A stretch of 64,000 nt of DNA from a virus. The notes under the pieces were generated by a model, which was not told the origin of the DNA, searched no databases, and saw only the letters and a list, made by a program, of their open reading frames with translations. Numbering within the stretch: the first letter of the stretch is position 1; the number at the start of each line of letters is the position of its first letter. Below, piece by piece: positions 42,921-50,710 of this stretch. Made by a program: the position numbers and the translations under genes. Location: positions 1-64,000 of IMG/VR virus record IMGVR_UViG_3300046534_001361. One strand, given 5' to 3'.

Positions 42921-43339
42921 TTTGATTTACCTCTTAATTTCTCAACTGTTCGCATTGCACCCAATCCCAACAACATTCCAACTAATTCCATCAAGCCATC
43001 ACCGGAAAATGGAAACTCTTGTATTTGATTTGCTGCCAAACTTTGCATTGCCCAAAGATAGGTAGCAACTGCGTATTTAACGGGAAAGAAGAAAAACAAC
43101 CCCAAAGCTGAAACCCACAATAAAGCTGGTCGCCCACCAGCTACAAAAAACGACGCGTGCCGGGCTGACTCTATGTTTGCCATGGCTTGCATCAGTTCAG
43201 GTTTCAGTTTTATCTCTTCTAACTGATTATTTAACTGCTGGCGCTCTTCATCTGACGTAAACAACCTGTCCCCAACTTTCCCCACCTGTTCAATGATGGT
43301 TCCTGCATCACCACCAATAAACTTTGTCAAAAAACTCAT
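42917..43339 (-). CDS. Holin, 3TM type
   Basis: A 140-aa protein started at the ATG after GGAGGT (43339). N-terminal cytoplasmic helix (LTKFIGGDAGTIIEQVG), then hydrophobic spans near 65-85 (FVAGGRPALLWVSALGLF), 85-105 and 115-135. The pattern fits the 3TM holin family found in phages and gene-transfer agents. It would release the M15 endolysin at 25386. Confidence 0.75.
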   Translation of the reverse strand: MSFLTKFIGGDAGTIIEQVGKVGDRLFTSDEERQQLNNQLEEIKLKPELMQAMANIESARHASFFVAGGRPALLWVSALGLFFFFPVKYAVATYLWAMQSLAANQIQEFPFSGDGLMELVGMLLGLGAMRTVEKLRGKSK

Positions 43340-43422
43340 ACACACCTCCAATTAATTAGAATAAATATCAATACTGATACTGATACACCTGCTTTTATAA
43401 TTATAATGCACTTACATTGTGC

Positions 43423-43476
43423 GCTTAAATGCAGTAAAAATCAAACCAAATCAATTATATTCTGCTGCATTTAAGC
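43423..43476. promoter_or_regulatory. Inverted repeat and promoter before holin
   Basis: Twelve-base arms GCTTAAATGCAG (43423-43434) and CTGCATTTAAGC (43465-43476) are 30 bp apart. On the minus strand TTAAGC, 17 bp, TATAAT forms a possible holin promoter. The repeat could be an operator. Confidence 0.4.
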
Positions 43477-43486
43477 TAACGCGCTG

Positions 43487-44842
43487 TTAATTTGAGAATT
43501 TACTTTTTATAATAGTAAGAGCTAAACTTTCTTTGGTTTTTGCGCTAATATCACACCAGTCGATTAAATGCTTTTCGTAGATGTATTCAAAAAGACTAAT
43601 CCAATCAAGTTTTCCAAATCCTTTTTGGTTGTGATTTGCGCCTGCTATTTTTACAATATCGTCAAGCATTGATGCCTTTTCCATTTGTAATGCGTGAGAC
43701 AAATGATTACCTTTATCAGACAGTGATGCTTCGGACCACCAAACTTTAGGGTTTTTTGTTATAGCATGAATGTAACTGATTAATTGTTTGTAGTCCGTCC
43801 TGAAAATGTTAAATATTTCTTTTGCTTCATTGGAAAATTTAATGTAAAACTGGTCGGCAGCGTCGATACTACCCGCGTCTTTTGCCCGCACTATTTTTCC
43901 CCCATATGTAACATTTTTTGACAAAGATAAGTCATGAACATATTCAACTACGTCGACAAGTGTCCCTGTAAAGCGATAGGTAAAGTTTTTGAAATTAAAC
44001 CGAACTTCGAAATTAAAACAACCAGGACACTGGATATCTATCAGATCAGCCGAAAATAATTTTAATGCTGAGCGCATTGCGTCAAGCAGAAAAATACCTG
44101 GAACTGTGAACAAATCAAAAGCTTGAACAACGAGATCAATTTGACTTTTAGTACCAACAAAAGTATTAACAAATCCATTGAATCTCATTGTGCATTTAAA
44201 TTTACCAGACCCGATGTAAATTCGACTAAGTACATCAAGCCCTGTATTTTCTGGCGAGTCAGTAGTATTTAGCGGGTGACCCTCACAGTGATTAACTGCC
44301 CTGTTAATCTCAGTTGTCTTTTCTTTATTTAATAGCTCATAATTAAATGCACCTGCTATCACTTTTGTAGTTATGAATCCTGCGGCGGCTAAATCCCTTA
44401 AACTGCCCTGTTTGGTATTGAAATGCCTTTGCAACGCTCGCATTGTTTCCGGCGAAGCCTCAGTCACTGAATTAAATTCATCCACGCTCAACGGAATGTT
44501 GCTACCACCGCAAGCAAAACTATAGGAAGGTCCACCAGAACCACAGAATACACCAACACTACCACCACCGCCGCCATGAAATATCGTGTCAGGTGGCTCA
44601 CTGGTTACTTTTGCACCGTTTTTATCTTTATCGGTTGCAAATTTATTTAAATGCAACTTCCCAGAATCAAAACGTGCGCTATGCCAGTTTATAACGTCGC
44701 CTGAATCATGGTTGATAAAGTTAATATCAAATCCCCCACAAGTGGGTTTTACAACCAAATCTATTTCACCATTTTTAATTACCAATGGGCCGTCATGCCC
44801 TGGCAATGAGATCACTTGAGTCTTTTTTGTTTCAACTTTCAT
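43487..44842 (-). CDS. Accessory protein carrying a tape-measure motif
   Basis: A 451-aa protein (ATG at 44842). Residues 121-166 align with the tape measure 169-214 with 26 identities of 46 by eye, including DEFNS, ALQR and LRD, and the DNA is also similar (44345-44482 against 9587-9724). The N-terminus is beta-rich with a HGGGGGS loop and the C-terminal half is helical. It is not a tape measure (no long coil). It could be a decoy or chaperone competitor. Neighbours: proteasome-like gene and holin. Confidence 0.65.
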   Translation of the reverse strand: MKVETKKTQVISLPGHDGPLVIKNGEIDLVVKPTCGGFDINFINHDSGDVINWHSARFDSGKLHLNKFATDKDKNGAKVTSEPPDTIFHGGGGGSVGVFCGSGGPSYSFACGGSNIPLSVDEFNSVTEASPETMRALQRHFNTKQGSLRDLAAAGFITTKVIAGAFNYELLNKEKTTEINRAVNHCEGHPLNTTDSPENTGLDVLSRIYIGSGKFKCTMRFNGFVNTFVGTKSQIDLVVQAFDLFTVPGIFLLDAMRSALKLFSADLIDIQCPGCFNFEVRFNFKNFTYRFTGTLVDVVEYVHDLSLSKNVTYGGKIVRAKDAGSIDAADQFYIKFSNEAKEIFNIFRTDYKQLISYIHAITKNPKVWWSEASLSDKGNHLSHALQMEKASMLDDIVKIAGANHNQKGFGKLDWISLFEYIYEKHLIDWCDISAKTKESLALTIIKSKFSN

Positions 44843-44870
44843 CTTCACTCTCTTTATATTTTTTTACATT

Positions 44871-45491
44871 TTAATCAGCGGAATTATCTTTTGACTCTAT
44901 TTTAGAATCTATTTTTCCTCTTTTTTTTGGCGTGTAGCATTCAACAAAATTAGGATCAGGTTGCGGCGGGGGATAGCTAACAAAATGAGATCCACCACCG
45001 AACGGCGTACTAGTATCAAAATCTTTATTTTGATCAACTTCAAAATCGTCGTTAACAAGCTCCCCTTTTTCAATATCATAAACCGAAACTTTACCACCGG
45101 TGTAAATATCCCGCTCAACTGCATACTGCACCGCATCACGTGCAGACTGACCAAAATCAAGGGCAGCCAAGGCAAAATGCTGACCAGTGCCGATCGCCCA
45201 ACTTGATTCTAAAGAATATGTAAATAATTTAAAATCCTCACCGACTCCACAGGCAAAAGCCTCATGATTCCTAACAAAAAAGGCACCAACCTGTGTACTT
45301 TCGCAAAGACCCCCAGTAGTAAATGCATGAATAAACTCTTGCTCAGCGTCTAAATTACCGCATAAAAAAAGCAGATCATCACCAGCACGGACCATTTTTT
45401 GGCTATCTAAACGAACAATTACATCACCATTAGTTAGCTGTCCGTCAAAAGCAATTTGACCAGCCTCTTTGTCATACACTATAGTTGTCAT
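44871..45491 (-). CDS. Proteasome-like Ntn hydrolase (HslV/phage type)
   Basis: A 206-aa protein that starts MTTIVYD, so removal of Met exposes a Thr nucleophile. Asp16 (AFDGQLT) and Lys32 follow at proteasome-like spacing. The later string WAIGTGQHFALAALDFG matches phage proteasome-like enzymes, and the C-terminal part is a charged tail. It should cleave peptides or itself; the substrate is unknown. A TG-TATAAT promoter precedes it. Confidence 0.75.
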   Translation of the reverse strand: MTTIVYDKEAGQIAFDGQLTNGDVIVRLDSQKMVRAGDDLLFLCGNLDAEQEFIHAFTTGGLCESTQVGAFFVRNHEAFACGVGEDFKLFTYSLESSWAIGTGQHFALAALDFGQSARDAVQYAVERDIYTGGKVSVYDIEKGELVNDDFEVDQNKDFDTSTPFGGGSHFVSYPPPQPDPNFVECYTPKKRGKIDSKIESKDNSAD

Positions 45492-45517
45492 TATGTTTCC
45501 TCTTTTTTTGACCTTTA

Positions 45518-45523
45518 ATTATA
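45518..45523 (-). promoter_or_regulatory. Extended -10 promoter for proteasome-like gene
   Basis: On the minus strand TGGTATAAT is an extended -10 about 25 bp upstream of the ATG at 45491. No good -35 at 17 bp, so the extended element would carry activity. Confidence 0.5.
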
Positions 45524-45549
45524 CCATATTAATTAACTAATATAGCAAT

Positions 45550-46065
45550 TTATTTATCTAATATAACACGATTTCCAGTTAATAACGCAAGTGAAAAATC
45601 ACGGGCCTTATAGCAGTCCTCAGCTTCAAACCAGGCAAAATGACAATCAACTTCTTTGATTTCCATCAGGACAGCGAGTCGTTTATAAGCCCTGCCTGCA
45701 CCAATTAACTTACAAAGGGCCGTAAATGGAACTTTGCATTTTGCCCTAGTGGCTCTTAATTTTGCTTTAGCCATTGTGCCAATGGGGATGTATGTCCATA
45801 CATGACATCTTACGTGGCTGTCGCACGGTTCACAGCGGTAAATCCAAGGCCACTCGTTCGACTGCCCCCCAAAAACAACAAATCGATCAACTAGATTGAC
45901 TGGCCCGCCGCAATGCCTACAAAATTTAGGCACAGGCATTGGGTTTTGGTTTTTTATTTTATTTTTCATTTTACGTTTACTTTTGATTTTTGACTTTCGA
46001 TTTTTGAACTTCGTTATTTCATAACTCGCGGCTTTTTTAATGTAGTTTTTACCTGATTTTGACAT
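45550..46065 (-). CDS. DUF3268-like zinc-finger protein
   Basis: A 171-aa protein with a basic N-terminal tail (KFKNRKSKIKSKRKMK), then CRHCGGPV, YRCEPCDSHVRCH and a helical C-terminus with YKRLAVLME and EVDCHFAWF. It fits zinc-containing DUF3268 proteins found in phages. Nucleic-acid binding is likely; role unknown. The preceding cassette ends at 46113. Confidence 0.65.
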   Translation of the reverse strand: MSKSGKNYIKKAASYEITKFKNRKSKIKSKRKMKNKIKNQNPMPVPKFCRHCGGPVNLVDRFVVFGGQSNEWPWIYRCEPCDSHVRCHVWTYIPIGTMAKAKLRATRAKCKVPFTALCKLIGAGRAYKRLAVLMEIKEVDCHFAWFEAEDCYKARDFSLALLTGNRVILDK

Positions 46066-46093
46066 TGTGTTCTCGCTCTGTTAAATTTAGTTG

Positions 46094-46113
46094 CCCGGCA
46101 TTAGATAGCCGGG
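46094..46113 (-). terminator. Cassette terminator hairpin
   Basis: CCCGGC / GCCGGG with ATTAGATA loop, after Imm5-like copy 4 and before the DUF3268-like gene. Confidence 0.6.
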
Positions 46114-46132
46114 ATCGTGGTTGCTCGGTTTG

Positions 46133-46741
46133 CTATGAAAATAGCTTCCTTAGTGAAGCCTGAACCACTCTATTGGATGCAACATAAGCCGCATAAGCAG
46201 CATAATTAGGATCAAAAGCATCAGCATTAGCATCATAAGCAGCATTAGCAGCATTAGCAGCATAATAAGCGGCATTATAAGCAGCATTAGCAGCATTAGC
46301 ATCATAAGCAGCCTTAGCAGCGTAATAAGAAGCATAAGCCGCATTGGCCGCATTGGCAAAAGCAGCAGGATAAGCAGCGTTAAGAGCATTACTAGCAGCA
46401 TAAGCAGCGTAATTAGCAGTATTACGGGCGTTCAATCTATTCTCCTCGCATGGTTTCCTTATCCAGTCATTAGCCGATTGGATCGCAGCATTATCACTCG
46501 GATTATTGTTCAGATGCGACACGCTTTCCGCGCACTCAACGGCAAACTGTACAATCTTGATTTTTGGGAGAGTTTTACCGGCAAACCATAAAAGATCAGC
46601 CGTGGTATTCTTTCCGCAGATTAAACTAAGTACATTAACAGCCTGATCAGTGTTGCCTGTTTGTTCGATAAACCGGCTAATTAGGCCCTTGTCTGCGCCA
46701 AGGTCTACTAATTGTTTTTTCGTAATTGTTGCCGTTGTCAT
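46133..46741 (-). CDS. Imm5-like alanine-repeat protein, copy 4
   Basis: A 202-aa protein with the family core (LGADKGLISRFIEQTGNTDQ, LLWFAGKTLPK, FAVECAESVSHL) and a Tyr/Ala/Asn-rich tail of about 90 residues. It is driven by the dyad promoter at 46795-46845 with the GGCAAGACGCC leader, and followed by the cassette hairpin. Confidence 0.65.
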   Translation of the reverse strand: MTTATITKKQLVDLGADKGLISRFIEQTGNTDQAVNVLSLICGKNTTADLLWFAGKTLPKIKIVQFAVECAESVSHLNNNPSDNAAIQSANDWIRKPCEENRLNARNTANYAAYAASNALNAAYPAAFANAANAAYASYYAAKAAYDANAANAAYNAAYYAANAANAAYDANADAFDPNYAAYAAYVASNRVVQASLRKLFS

Positions 46742-46794
46742 TTTCGATTTCGCTCTATTTTAGTGGTCGGTTGTGGCGTCTTGCCGACGAATTA

Positions 46795-46845
46795 ATATTA
46801 ACACATTAACAGTTGATTGCAACTTTTAAATCAAATTGGTTTGAA
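46795..46845 (-). promoter_or_regulatory. Dyad promoter, cassette type (copy d)
   Basis: TTTAAA/TTTGAA-armed dyad (46825-46845), TTGCAA (46817-46822), 16 bp ending TGTGT, TAATAT (46795-46800). Drives Imm5-like copy 4. Confidence 0.75.
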
Positions 46846-46875
46846 TTAAGTAGCTAGTTAGGATTTTAGGGCAAT

Positions 46876-46898
46876 AAAAAGGCCACCCGCAGGTAGCC
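46876..46898 (-). terminator. Intrinsic terminator after 91-aa gene
   Basis: GGCTACC / GGTGGCC-type stem followed by TTTTTATTG on the minus strand. It ends the 47189-46914 transcript. Confidence 0.65.
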
Positions 46899-46913
46899 AA
46901 TTTAAGCATTGAT

Positions 46914-47189
46914 TTACAACCCCAATTCTAAATCATCAAAATATTTATCATCTTCACGCTGTTTTTTTAAACGCTGAAAATTATCAATTTTGTAATTTAC
47001 TTCGATTAATTTATTTTCAAAAACAATTAGTTGTTTTATCAGCATTTCATGCATCAATCCTGCATCAATTATAATTACAGACTCACTATCTATCACTCTT
47101 AGCGAATCAACAGTCAGAATAAAGCGTTTTGCTATTGCAATGCTATTCTCTACCTCGTTTTTTTGCTCTAACAATTCATTCATTTTCAT
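46914..47189 (-). CDS. Coiled-coil protein, 91 aa
   Basis: A helical Lys/Glu protein (LLEQKNEVENSIAIAKR, then VFENKLIEVNYKIDNF). Predicted coiled coil over residues 5-75. No family named. Last gene of the unit that begins with the HTH-repeat genes. Confidence 0.5.
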   Translation of the reverse strand: MKMNELLEQKNEVENSIAIAKRFILTVDSLRVIDSESVIIIDAGLMHEMLIKQLIVFENKLIEVNYKIDNFQRLKKQREDDKYFDDLELGL

Positions 47190-47222
47190 TTTTTACCTTT
47201 ACCTTTACTGTTTTATTAGTTG

Positions 47223-47552
47223 TTACCAATCGATTCTCGCATTAGATTTTTTAGCCTGCGCCATTGCACTATACATCGACACCAAAAACGGCGCTAGATA
47301 CGTTACAGCCGCCGCAACTTTATCAATAGACTCATTGCCAAAAATTGCACTATACTGATTAGCTATTGTTAATGCAGTGCCTATTACTATCGACACTCTG
47401 ATCGCTGCCGGGGCAAATTTAATCATTCTTAATTTTTTCTGCTGAGTAGATATTGGTCTGTAATCAAGGGGTTTCCCGGATTTGATCTTATAGCTCTTGC
47501 AGGTTCGATTAAAGGATTTTGTATCCTGTGCTATTTTTTTTTGTGATTCCAT
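47223..47552 (-). CDS. NrtS-like two-TM protein
   Basis: A 109-aa protein with a basic N-terminus, a helix (IRVSIVIGTALTIANQYSAIF) and a second (VAAAVTYLAPFLVSMYSAMAQA). The pattern resembles the NrtS family of small membrane proteins described for nitrate/nitrite transport. In a phage it may serve another membrane function such as lysis or exclusion. Identification is tentative. Confidence 0.5.
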   Translation of the reverse strand: MESQKKIAQDTKSFNRTCKSYKIKSGKPLDYRPISTQQKKLRMIKFAPAAIRVSIVIGTALTIANQYSAIFGNESIDKVAAAVTYLAPFLVSMYSAMAQAKKSNARIDW

Positions 47553-47554
47553 GA

Positions 47555-48382
47555 TTATTTTTTACCTGAGTTGTTTATTTTTTTGAATGAGTTTATTGCA
47601 GAGGTGAAATCGTCAACTCCGAGGTGTTTGCACGTTCTGATTATTACACTAATCATTGACGGCTTGACACCGGATAGAATTGAAATCTGCTTGGTATTCA
47701 TTAATCCCTCTTGATAAACAAACTTTATCGCTAGTAGACGTTTACGTCGGTCATCAATCACGCCGGTTACGTCCTGACCCCGGCCAATGCTTACTTTACT
47801 GATCAGCCCGGAAACAAACTCATAACTTAGCCCGACGGCCTCAGAAATCTCCTTGATAGTCATTAATTTGCCTTGATAAATAAACTGCTTGCCTCTTTTT
47901 GTAAGCCGGTCATCAATCACGCCGGTTACGTCATTACCAGGTTCGATGTTCGATTTATTGATCAGGATGCGAACGTGTGGATACCCCAGCCCGACGGCAT
48001 TAGAAATATCATGAACAGACATTAATTTATTTTGATAAATGTACTGATCTACTTTATTTCGGTCATCAATAAGGCTAGTTATGTCATGGTCGGGGCGAAT
48101 GCTTGCTTTGCGGATCAGCCGACAAACTAATTGGTAGCTCAACCCGACGGCATCAGAAATATCACGTATAGACATTAATTGATTTTGATAAATGTACTTT
48201 ATCCCTGATCTCCCCCCCCCTTCACGCCGGTCATCAATTAGGCTGGTTACGTCGTGGCCGGATTTGATGCTGGATTTACGTATCAGCTGGACAACCAAAT
48301 TATAGCTTCGCCCAATGGTCTCAGAAATATCACGCATAGACATTAATTTTCCGCTGTATAAATAAACTACAGATTTACTCAT
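47555..48382 (-). CDS. Tandem HTH-repeat protein, five modules
   Basis: A 275-aa protein made of five ~52-56-residue modules. Each reads (I/V/F)YQ-x-x-LM, then (R/K)(D/E)IS-x-x-x-GxSY-x-x-V, then I-x-GHDVTSLIDDR or variants, a short strand and a helix-turn-helix-like core. Modules are close to NUMOD-type elements of phage HNH proteins but stand alone here. A G9 tract lies at 48212-48220 inside codons for module 1-2. It shares an operon with a four-module paralogue and an NrtS-like protein. Sequence-specific DNA binding by repeats is a plausible role. Confidence 0.6.
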   Translation of the reverse strand: MSKSVVYLYSGKLMSMRDISETIGRSYNLVVQLIRKSSIKSGHDVTSLIDDRREGGGRSGIKYIYQNQLMSIRDISDAVGLSYQLVCRLIRKASIRPDHDITSLIDDRNKVDQYIYQNKLMSVHDISNAVGLGYPHVRILINKSNIEPGNDVTGVIDDRLTKRGKQFIYQGKLMTIKEISEAVGLSYEFVSGLISKVSIGRGQDVTGVIDDRRKRLLAIKFVYQEGLMNTKQISILSGVKPSMISVIIRTCKHLGVDDFTSAINSFKKINNSGKK

Positions 48383-49062
48383 TACTGATCACCTTTTTTA
48401 ACTTGAGTTCGTTTCATTTGACGCTGACCAAAACCCCTCAAAACCAATTCGGTAACGTCGCTGCCAGGTGGGTAATTGCCTGATTTTATTCTTTTAACAA
48501 TTCCGTGATATCCAACGCAGGAATTTTCTGACAGCTCTTTTTGTCCCATTAACTTACCCATAAGCAACCATTTACCGGCTTTTCTTGCTGGGTTTAAAGC
48601 TAACTCTGTAACGTCGCTGCCAGCCGGGTAATTGCCTGATTTGATTCTGCGCAAAACTGTGGAATAGAGAACCCAGGATTTTTCTGACAGTTCTTTTACG
48701 CCCATTAACTTACCTTGATAAATGTACTTTATCCCTGACCGCCCCCCCGTTTTACGCCGGTCATCAATTAGGCTGGTTACGTCGTGACCAGGTTCGATGC
48801 TCGCTTTATTGATCGGCCTGCGAACCAAATTATAGCTTCGCCCAATGGCCTCAGAAATATCACGAGTAGACATTAATTTATTTTGATAAATGTACTTTAC
48901 CCCTGATCTCCACCGGTCATTAATAAAGCAGGTTACGTCATGACCAGGTTGGATGTTCACTTTATTGATCAGCAGACAAACTAATTGGTAGCTCAACCCG
49001 GCAGATTTAGAAATATCACGCATAGACATTAATTTACCATCGTATAAATAAAATTTACTCAT
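48382..49062 (-). CDS. Tandem HTH-repeat protein, four modules
   Basis: A 226-aa paralogue of the preceding gene, made of four modules of the same kind, with the last two diverged (KELSEKSWVLYSTV, KELSENSCVGYHGI) and a basic tail (RQMKRTQVKKGDQ). A TAATG overlap joins it to the five-module gene, and DNA of matching modules is near identical, so modules were copied recently. A G7 tract is at 48742-48748. Confidence 0.6.
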   Translation of the reverse strand: MSKFYLYDGKLMSMRDISKSAGLSYQLVCLLINKVNIQPGHDVTCFINDRWRSGVKYIYQNKLMSTRDISEAIGRSYNLVRRPINKASIEPGHDVTSLIDDRRKTGGRSGIKYIYQGKLMGVKELSEKSWVLYSTVLRRIKSGNYPAGSDVTELALNPARKAGKWLLMGKLMGQKELSENSCVGYHGIVKRIKSGNYPPGSDVTELVLRGFGQRQMKRTQVKKGDQ

Positions 49063-49331
49063 TCTGAAACTCCCTCAATATTAAAGTTCGTAGAAATCCT
49101 TCCCAGTTCAACGCCAGCAGCAACCGCGCCCCCATCACCAACGTCACCATTGCGACACAGATCAACTTTACTGAAATCATAAAAAGCCAACTCACAATCA
49201 CCCATACAAAACGACCCGAGCCGTCCTGATGGACATGATTTCGCAATCTTTTCAAGCCTCACTAACCAAGCCTTTTCCGCCGTCGTTAGTGGCTTGCAAC
49301 TCAAATCTTCATCTGCTGTGTACGATGGCAT
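49059..49331 (-). CDS. Hypothetical protein, 90 aa
   Basis: Chosen start is the ATG at 49331 behind AAGGGT. Residues LTTAEKAWLVRLEKIAKSCPSGRLG resemble a family of small phage proteins (TAxEKxWLxxLExxxxxCPS) of unknown role. Its stop overlaps the four-module HTH gene (ATGA), so it leads this operon. Confidence 0.55.
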   Translation of the reverse strand: MPSYTADEDLSCKPLTTAEKAWLVRLEKIAKSCPSGRLGSFCMGDCELAFYDFSKVDLCRNGDVGDGGAVAAGVELGRISTNFNIEGVSE

Positions 49332-49569
49332 TAGCAACCCTTATTTATTATCTTAACGAGCCACTTATGCAGCTCAAAATCAGGATTCAATATTCACATA
49401 AATAAACTGATTAAGCAATGGTTATTTGCAATTTTATTATAAATTATGTTTTATGTTTTCTAACGAGCATAAAAAAGCCGCAAATAAAATATAAATGCGG
49501 CTAGCTGAATAATCAGCAATTGCCAGCTCGGCTGGCTACAGGTGGTAAATCACAACAAGTTAAGGCATA
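49332..49569. other. Divergent intergenic region with hairpins
   Basis: An AT-rich region between the leftward HTH operon and the rightward coiled-coil gene. GCCGCA/TGCGGC (about 49478-49502) and GCCAGC/GCTGGC (about 49524-49538) form hairpins, and a TTGCAA string near 49428 may serve a promoter for either side. No protein gene. Confidence 0.5.
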
Positions 49570-50115
49570 ATGTATAATATCACAATAAACTATCAGATAA
49601 CAATGTCAATCGAAAAAAGAATGAGCGCAATTGAGGCCTCCCAAAACCAAACAAATGAACTCGCAAGTAAAACTTTTGAAATGCTTGTAAAATCGACAAA
49701 TGCAATGTCAAATGCAGTCGATAAATCAACGGAGGTTAATCATAAACTAGATAAGACGATTCAAAAATTTAATCATCAATACGAAAGGACTGGTGAAAAA
49801 ATGGACGCATTCAACGATTCGGTTGGAGAAATAAAAACCAATGTTGCACTGATAAAAGACATACAAAATAAACATGCCAAAGAGTTGTTTTTGTTATGCG
49901 AGGATAAAGCAAGCAGGGACGAAAGAAGAAAGGATCGAGAAAGCGACAGGAAGGAGGTTAAATTGGAAATAAACCATCTGCAAATATCACAAAGATCTTA
50001 TGAAGATTTTAAAAATAAGTCGGAAAAAAAGAGCCTTGCTTCTTGGACCGCTATACTCACTATTGCAGGTGGCCTAGTCGCCGCTTTATTCGGCGCTTTT
50101 ATAAAAAAGCAATAA
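49570..50115 (+). CDS. Coiled-coil protein with C-terminal TM (XhlA-like)
   Basis: A 181-aa protein: long helical coiled coil (EASQNQTNELASKTFEMLVK through KASRDERRKDRESDRKEV) and a C-terminal hydrophobic helix (SWTAILTIAGGLVAALFGAF) ending in KKQ. The layout resembles XhlA-type membrane proteins in lysis cassettes. It is isolated on the plus strand. The lysis role is inferred from topology only. Confidence 0.5.
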   Translation: MYNITINYQITMSIEKRMSAIEASQNQTNELASKTFEMLVKSTNAMSNAVDKSTEVNHKLDKTIQKFNHQYERTGEKMDAFNDSVGEIKTNVALIKDIQNKHAKELFLLCEDKASRDERRKDRESDRKEVKLEINHLQISQRSYEDFKNKSEKKSLASWTAILTIAGGLVAALFGAFIKKQ

Positions 50116-50505
50116 CCTATCAAATGACGTTGAAAGAACTGATATCTCAATCAAAGTGTAACAAATAGAGAAATACTCACGAACCCCTGACATCTGAAAA
50201 TTTAATTCCTTGCTCTGCCAGCCAACATTGAAAACCACTGCTATAATACAAAATACACATAACGTAATTATCCGAACGGAACTACCGCAGCAATACAGCA
50301 TAAATAGCATAAATACAACTAGAGGGACCCTAGCTATAGAGTCTATAATGTAATAATCATAATATTTAAATTCGTTGATTAAATAGTACTGACTAATAAA
50401 CCCCACAAAAACACTTGCGACGACTGATAAAAACACATAAAAGTCGCCGCAATGAAGGAATTTAGGCCGGTGGAGTGAGTACACCGGCATCACCTTCAGG
50501 CTCAT
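50086..50505 (-). CDS. Four-TM membrane protein
   Basis: A 139-aa protein with hydrophobic spans near 22-38, 60-75, 80-95 and 110-125 (YVFLSVVASVFVGFIS, ITLCVFCIIAVVF). Start taken at the ATG within the 38-aa gene upstream. Overlaps the end of the plus-strand gene by 30 bp tail to tail. Function unknown. Confidence 0.45.
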   Translation of the reverse strand: MSLKVMPVYSLHRPKFLHCGDFYVFLSVVASVFVGFISQYYLINEFKYYDYYIIDSIARVPLVVFMLFMLYCCGSSVRIITLCVFCIIAVVFNVGWQSKELNFQMSGVREYFSICYTLIEISVLSTSFDRLLLFYKSAE

Positions 50506-50578
50506 TGTCTTTCTGCTTTTCAGCAGTAGAGGCAGTAGAGGCAGTAGAGATTTTCGTGATATTTGGTTTTTCAAGCAT
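50462..50578 (-). CDS. 38-aa Ser/Thr/Ala microprotein
   Basis: A short gene with GAGGAATTTTATT before ATG. It contains STASTASTA repeats and an acidic end (DNEPEGDAGV). Its coding DNA has tandem ACTGCC units. The downstream membrane gene starts inside it, so they are likely co-translated. Confidence 0.45.
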   Translation of the reverse strand: MLEKPNITKISTASTASTAEKQKDNEPEGDAGVLTPPA

Positions 50579-50639
50579 AATAAAATTCCTCGATTTTGAT
50601 TTTTTACTCAGGGTCTTTTTGACACGCTAGACCAAATGT

Positions 50640-50670
50640 CTTACTAGTATAGAGCTAGTAAGGCTTTTTT
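50640..50670 (+). terminator. Hairpin with T-run
   Basis: CTTACTAG / CTAGTAAG stem then GCTTTTTT on the plus strand, upstream of the leftward 38-aa gene. It may end any plus-strand readthrough or act in the leftward leader. Confidence 0.5.
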
Positions 50671-50710
50671 AGGTTTAAAGTGTAAGGTTTACAAAGCCTC
50701 ATGAACTATT

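Noticed and set aside
46150-46401. Leu-rich frame inside Imm5-like copy 4
   Set aside because: Same codon artefact on the other strand; no independent start.
47142-47358. 72-aa plus-strand hydrophobic frame opposite the coiled-coil and NrtS-like genes
   Set aside because: Shadow of the opposite strand; no promoter or ribosome site.
49055-49255. 66-aa frame overlapping the 90-aa gene
   Set aside because: The 90-aa frame has the family-like pattern and a ribosome site; this frame is a shadow.
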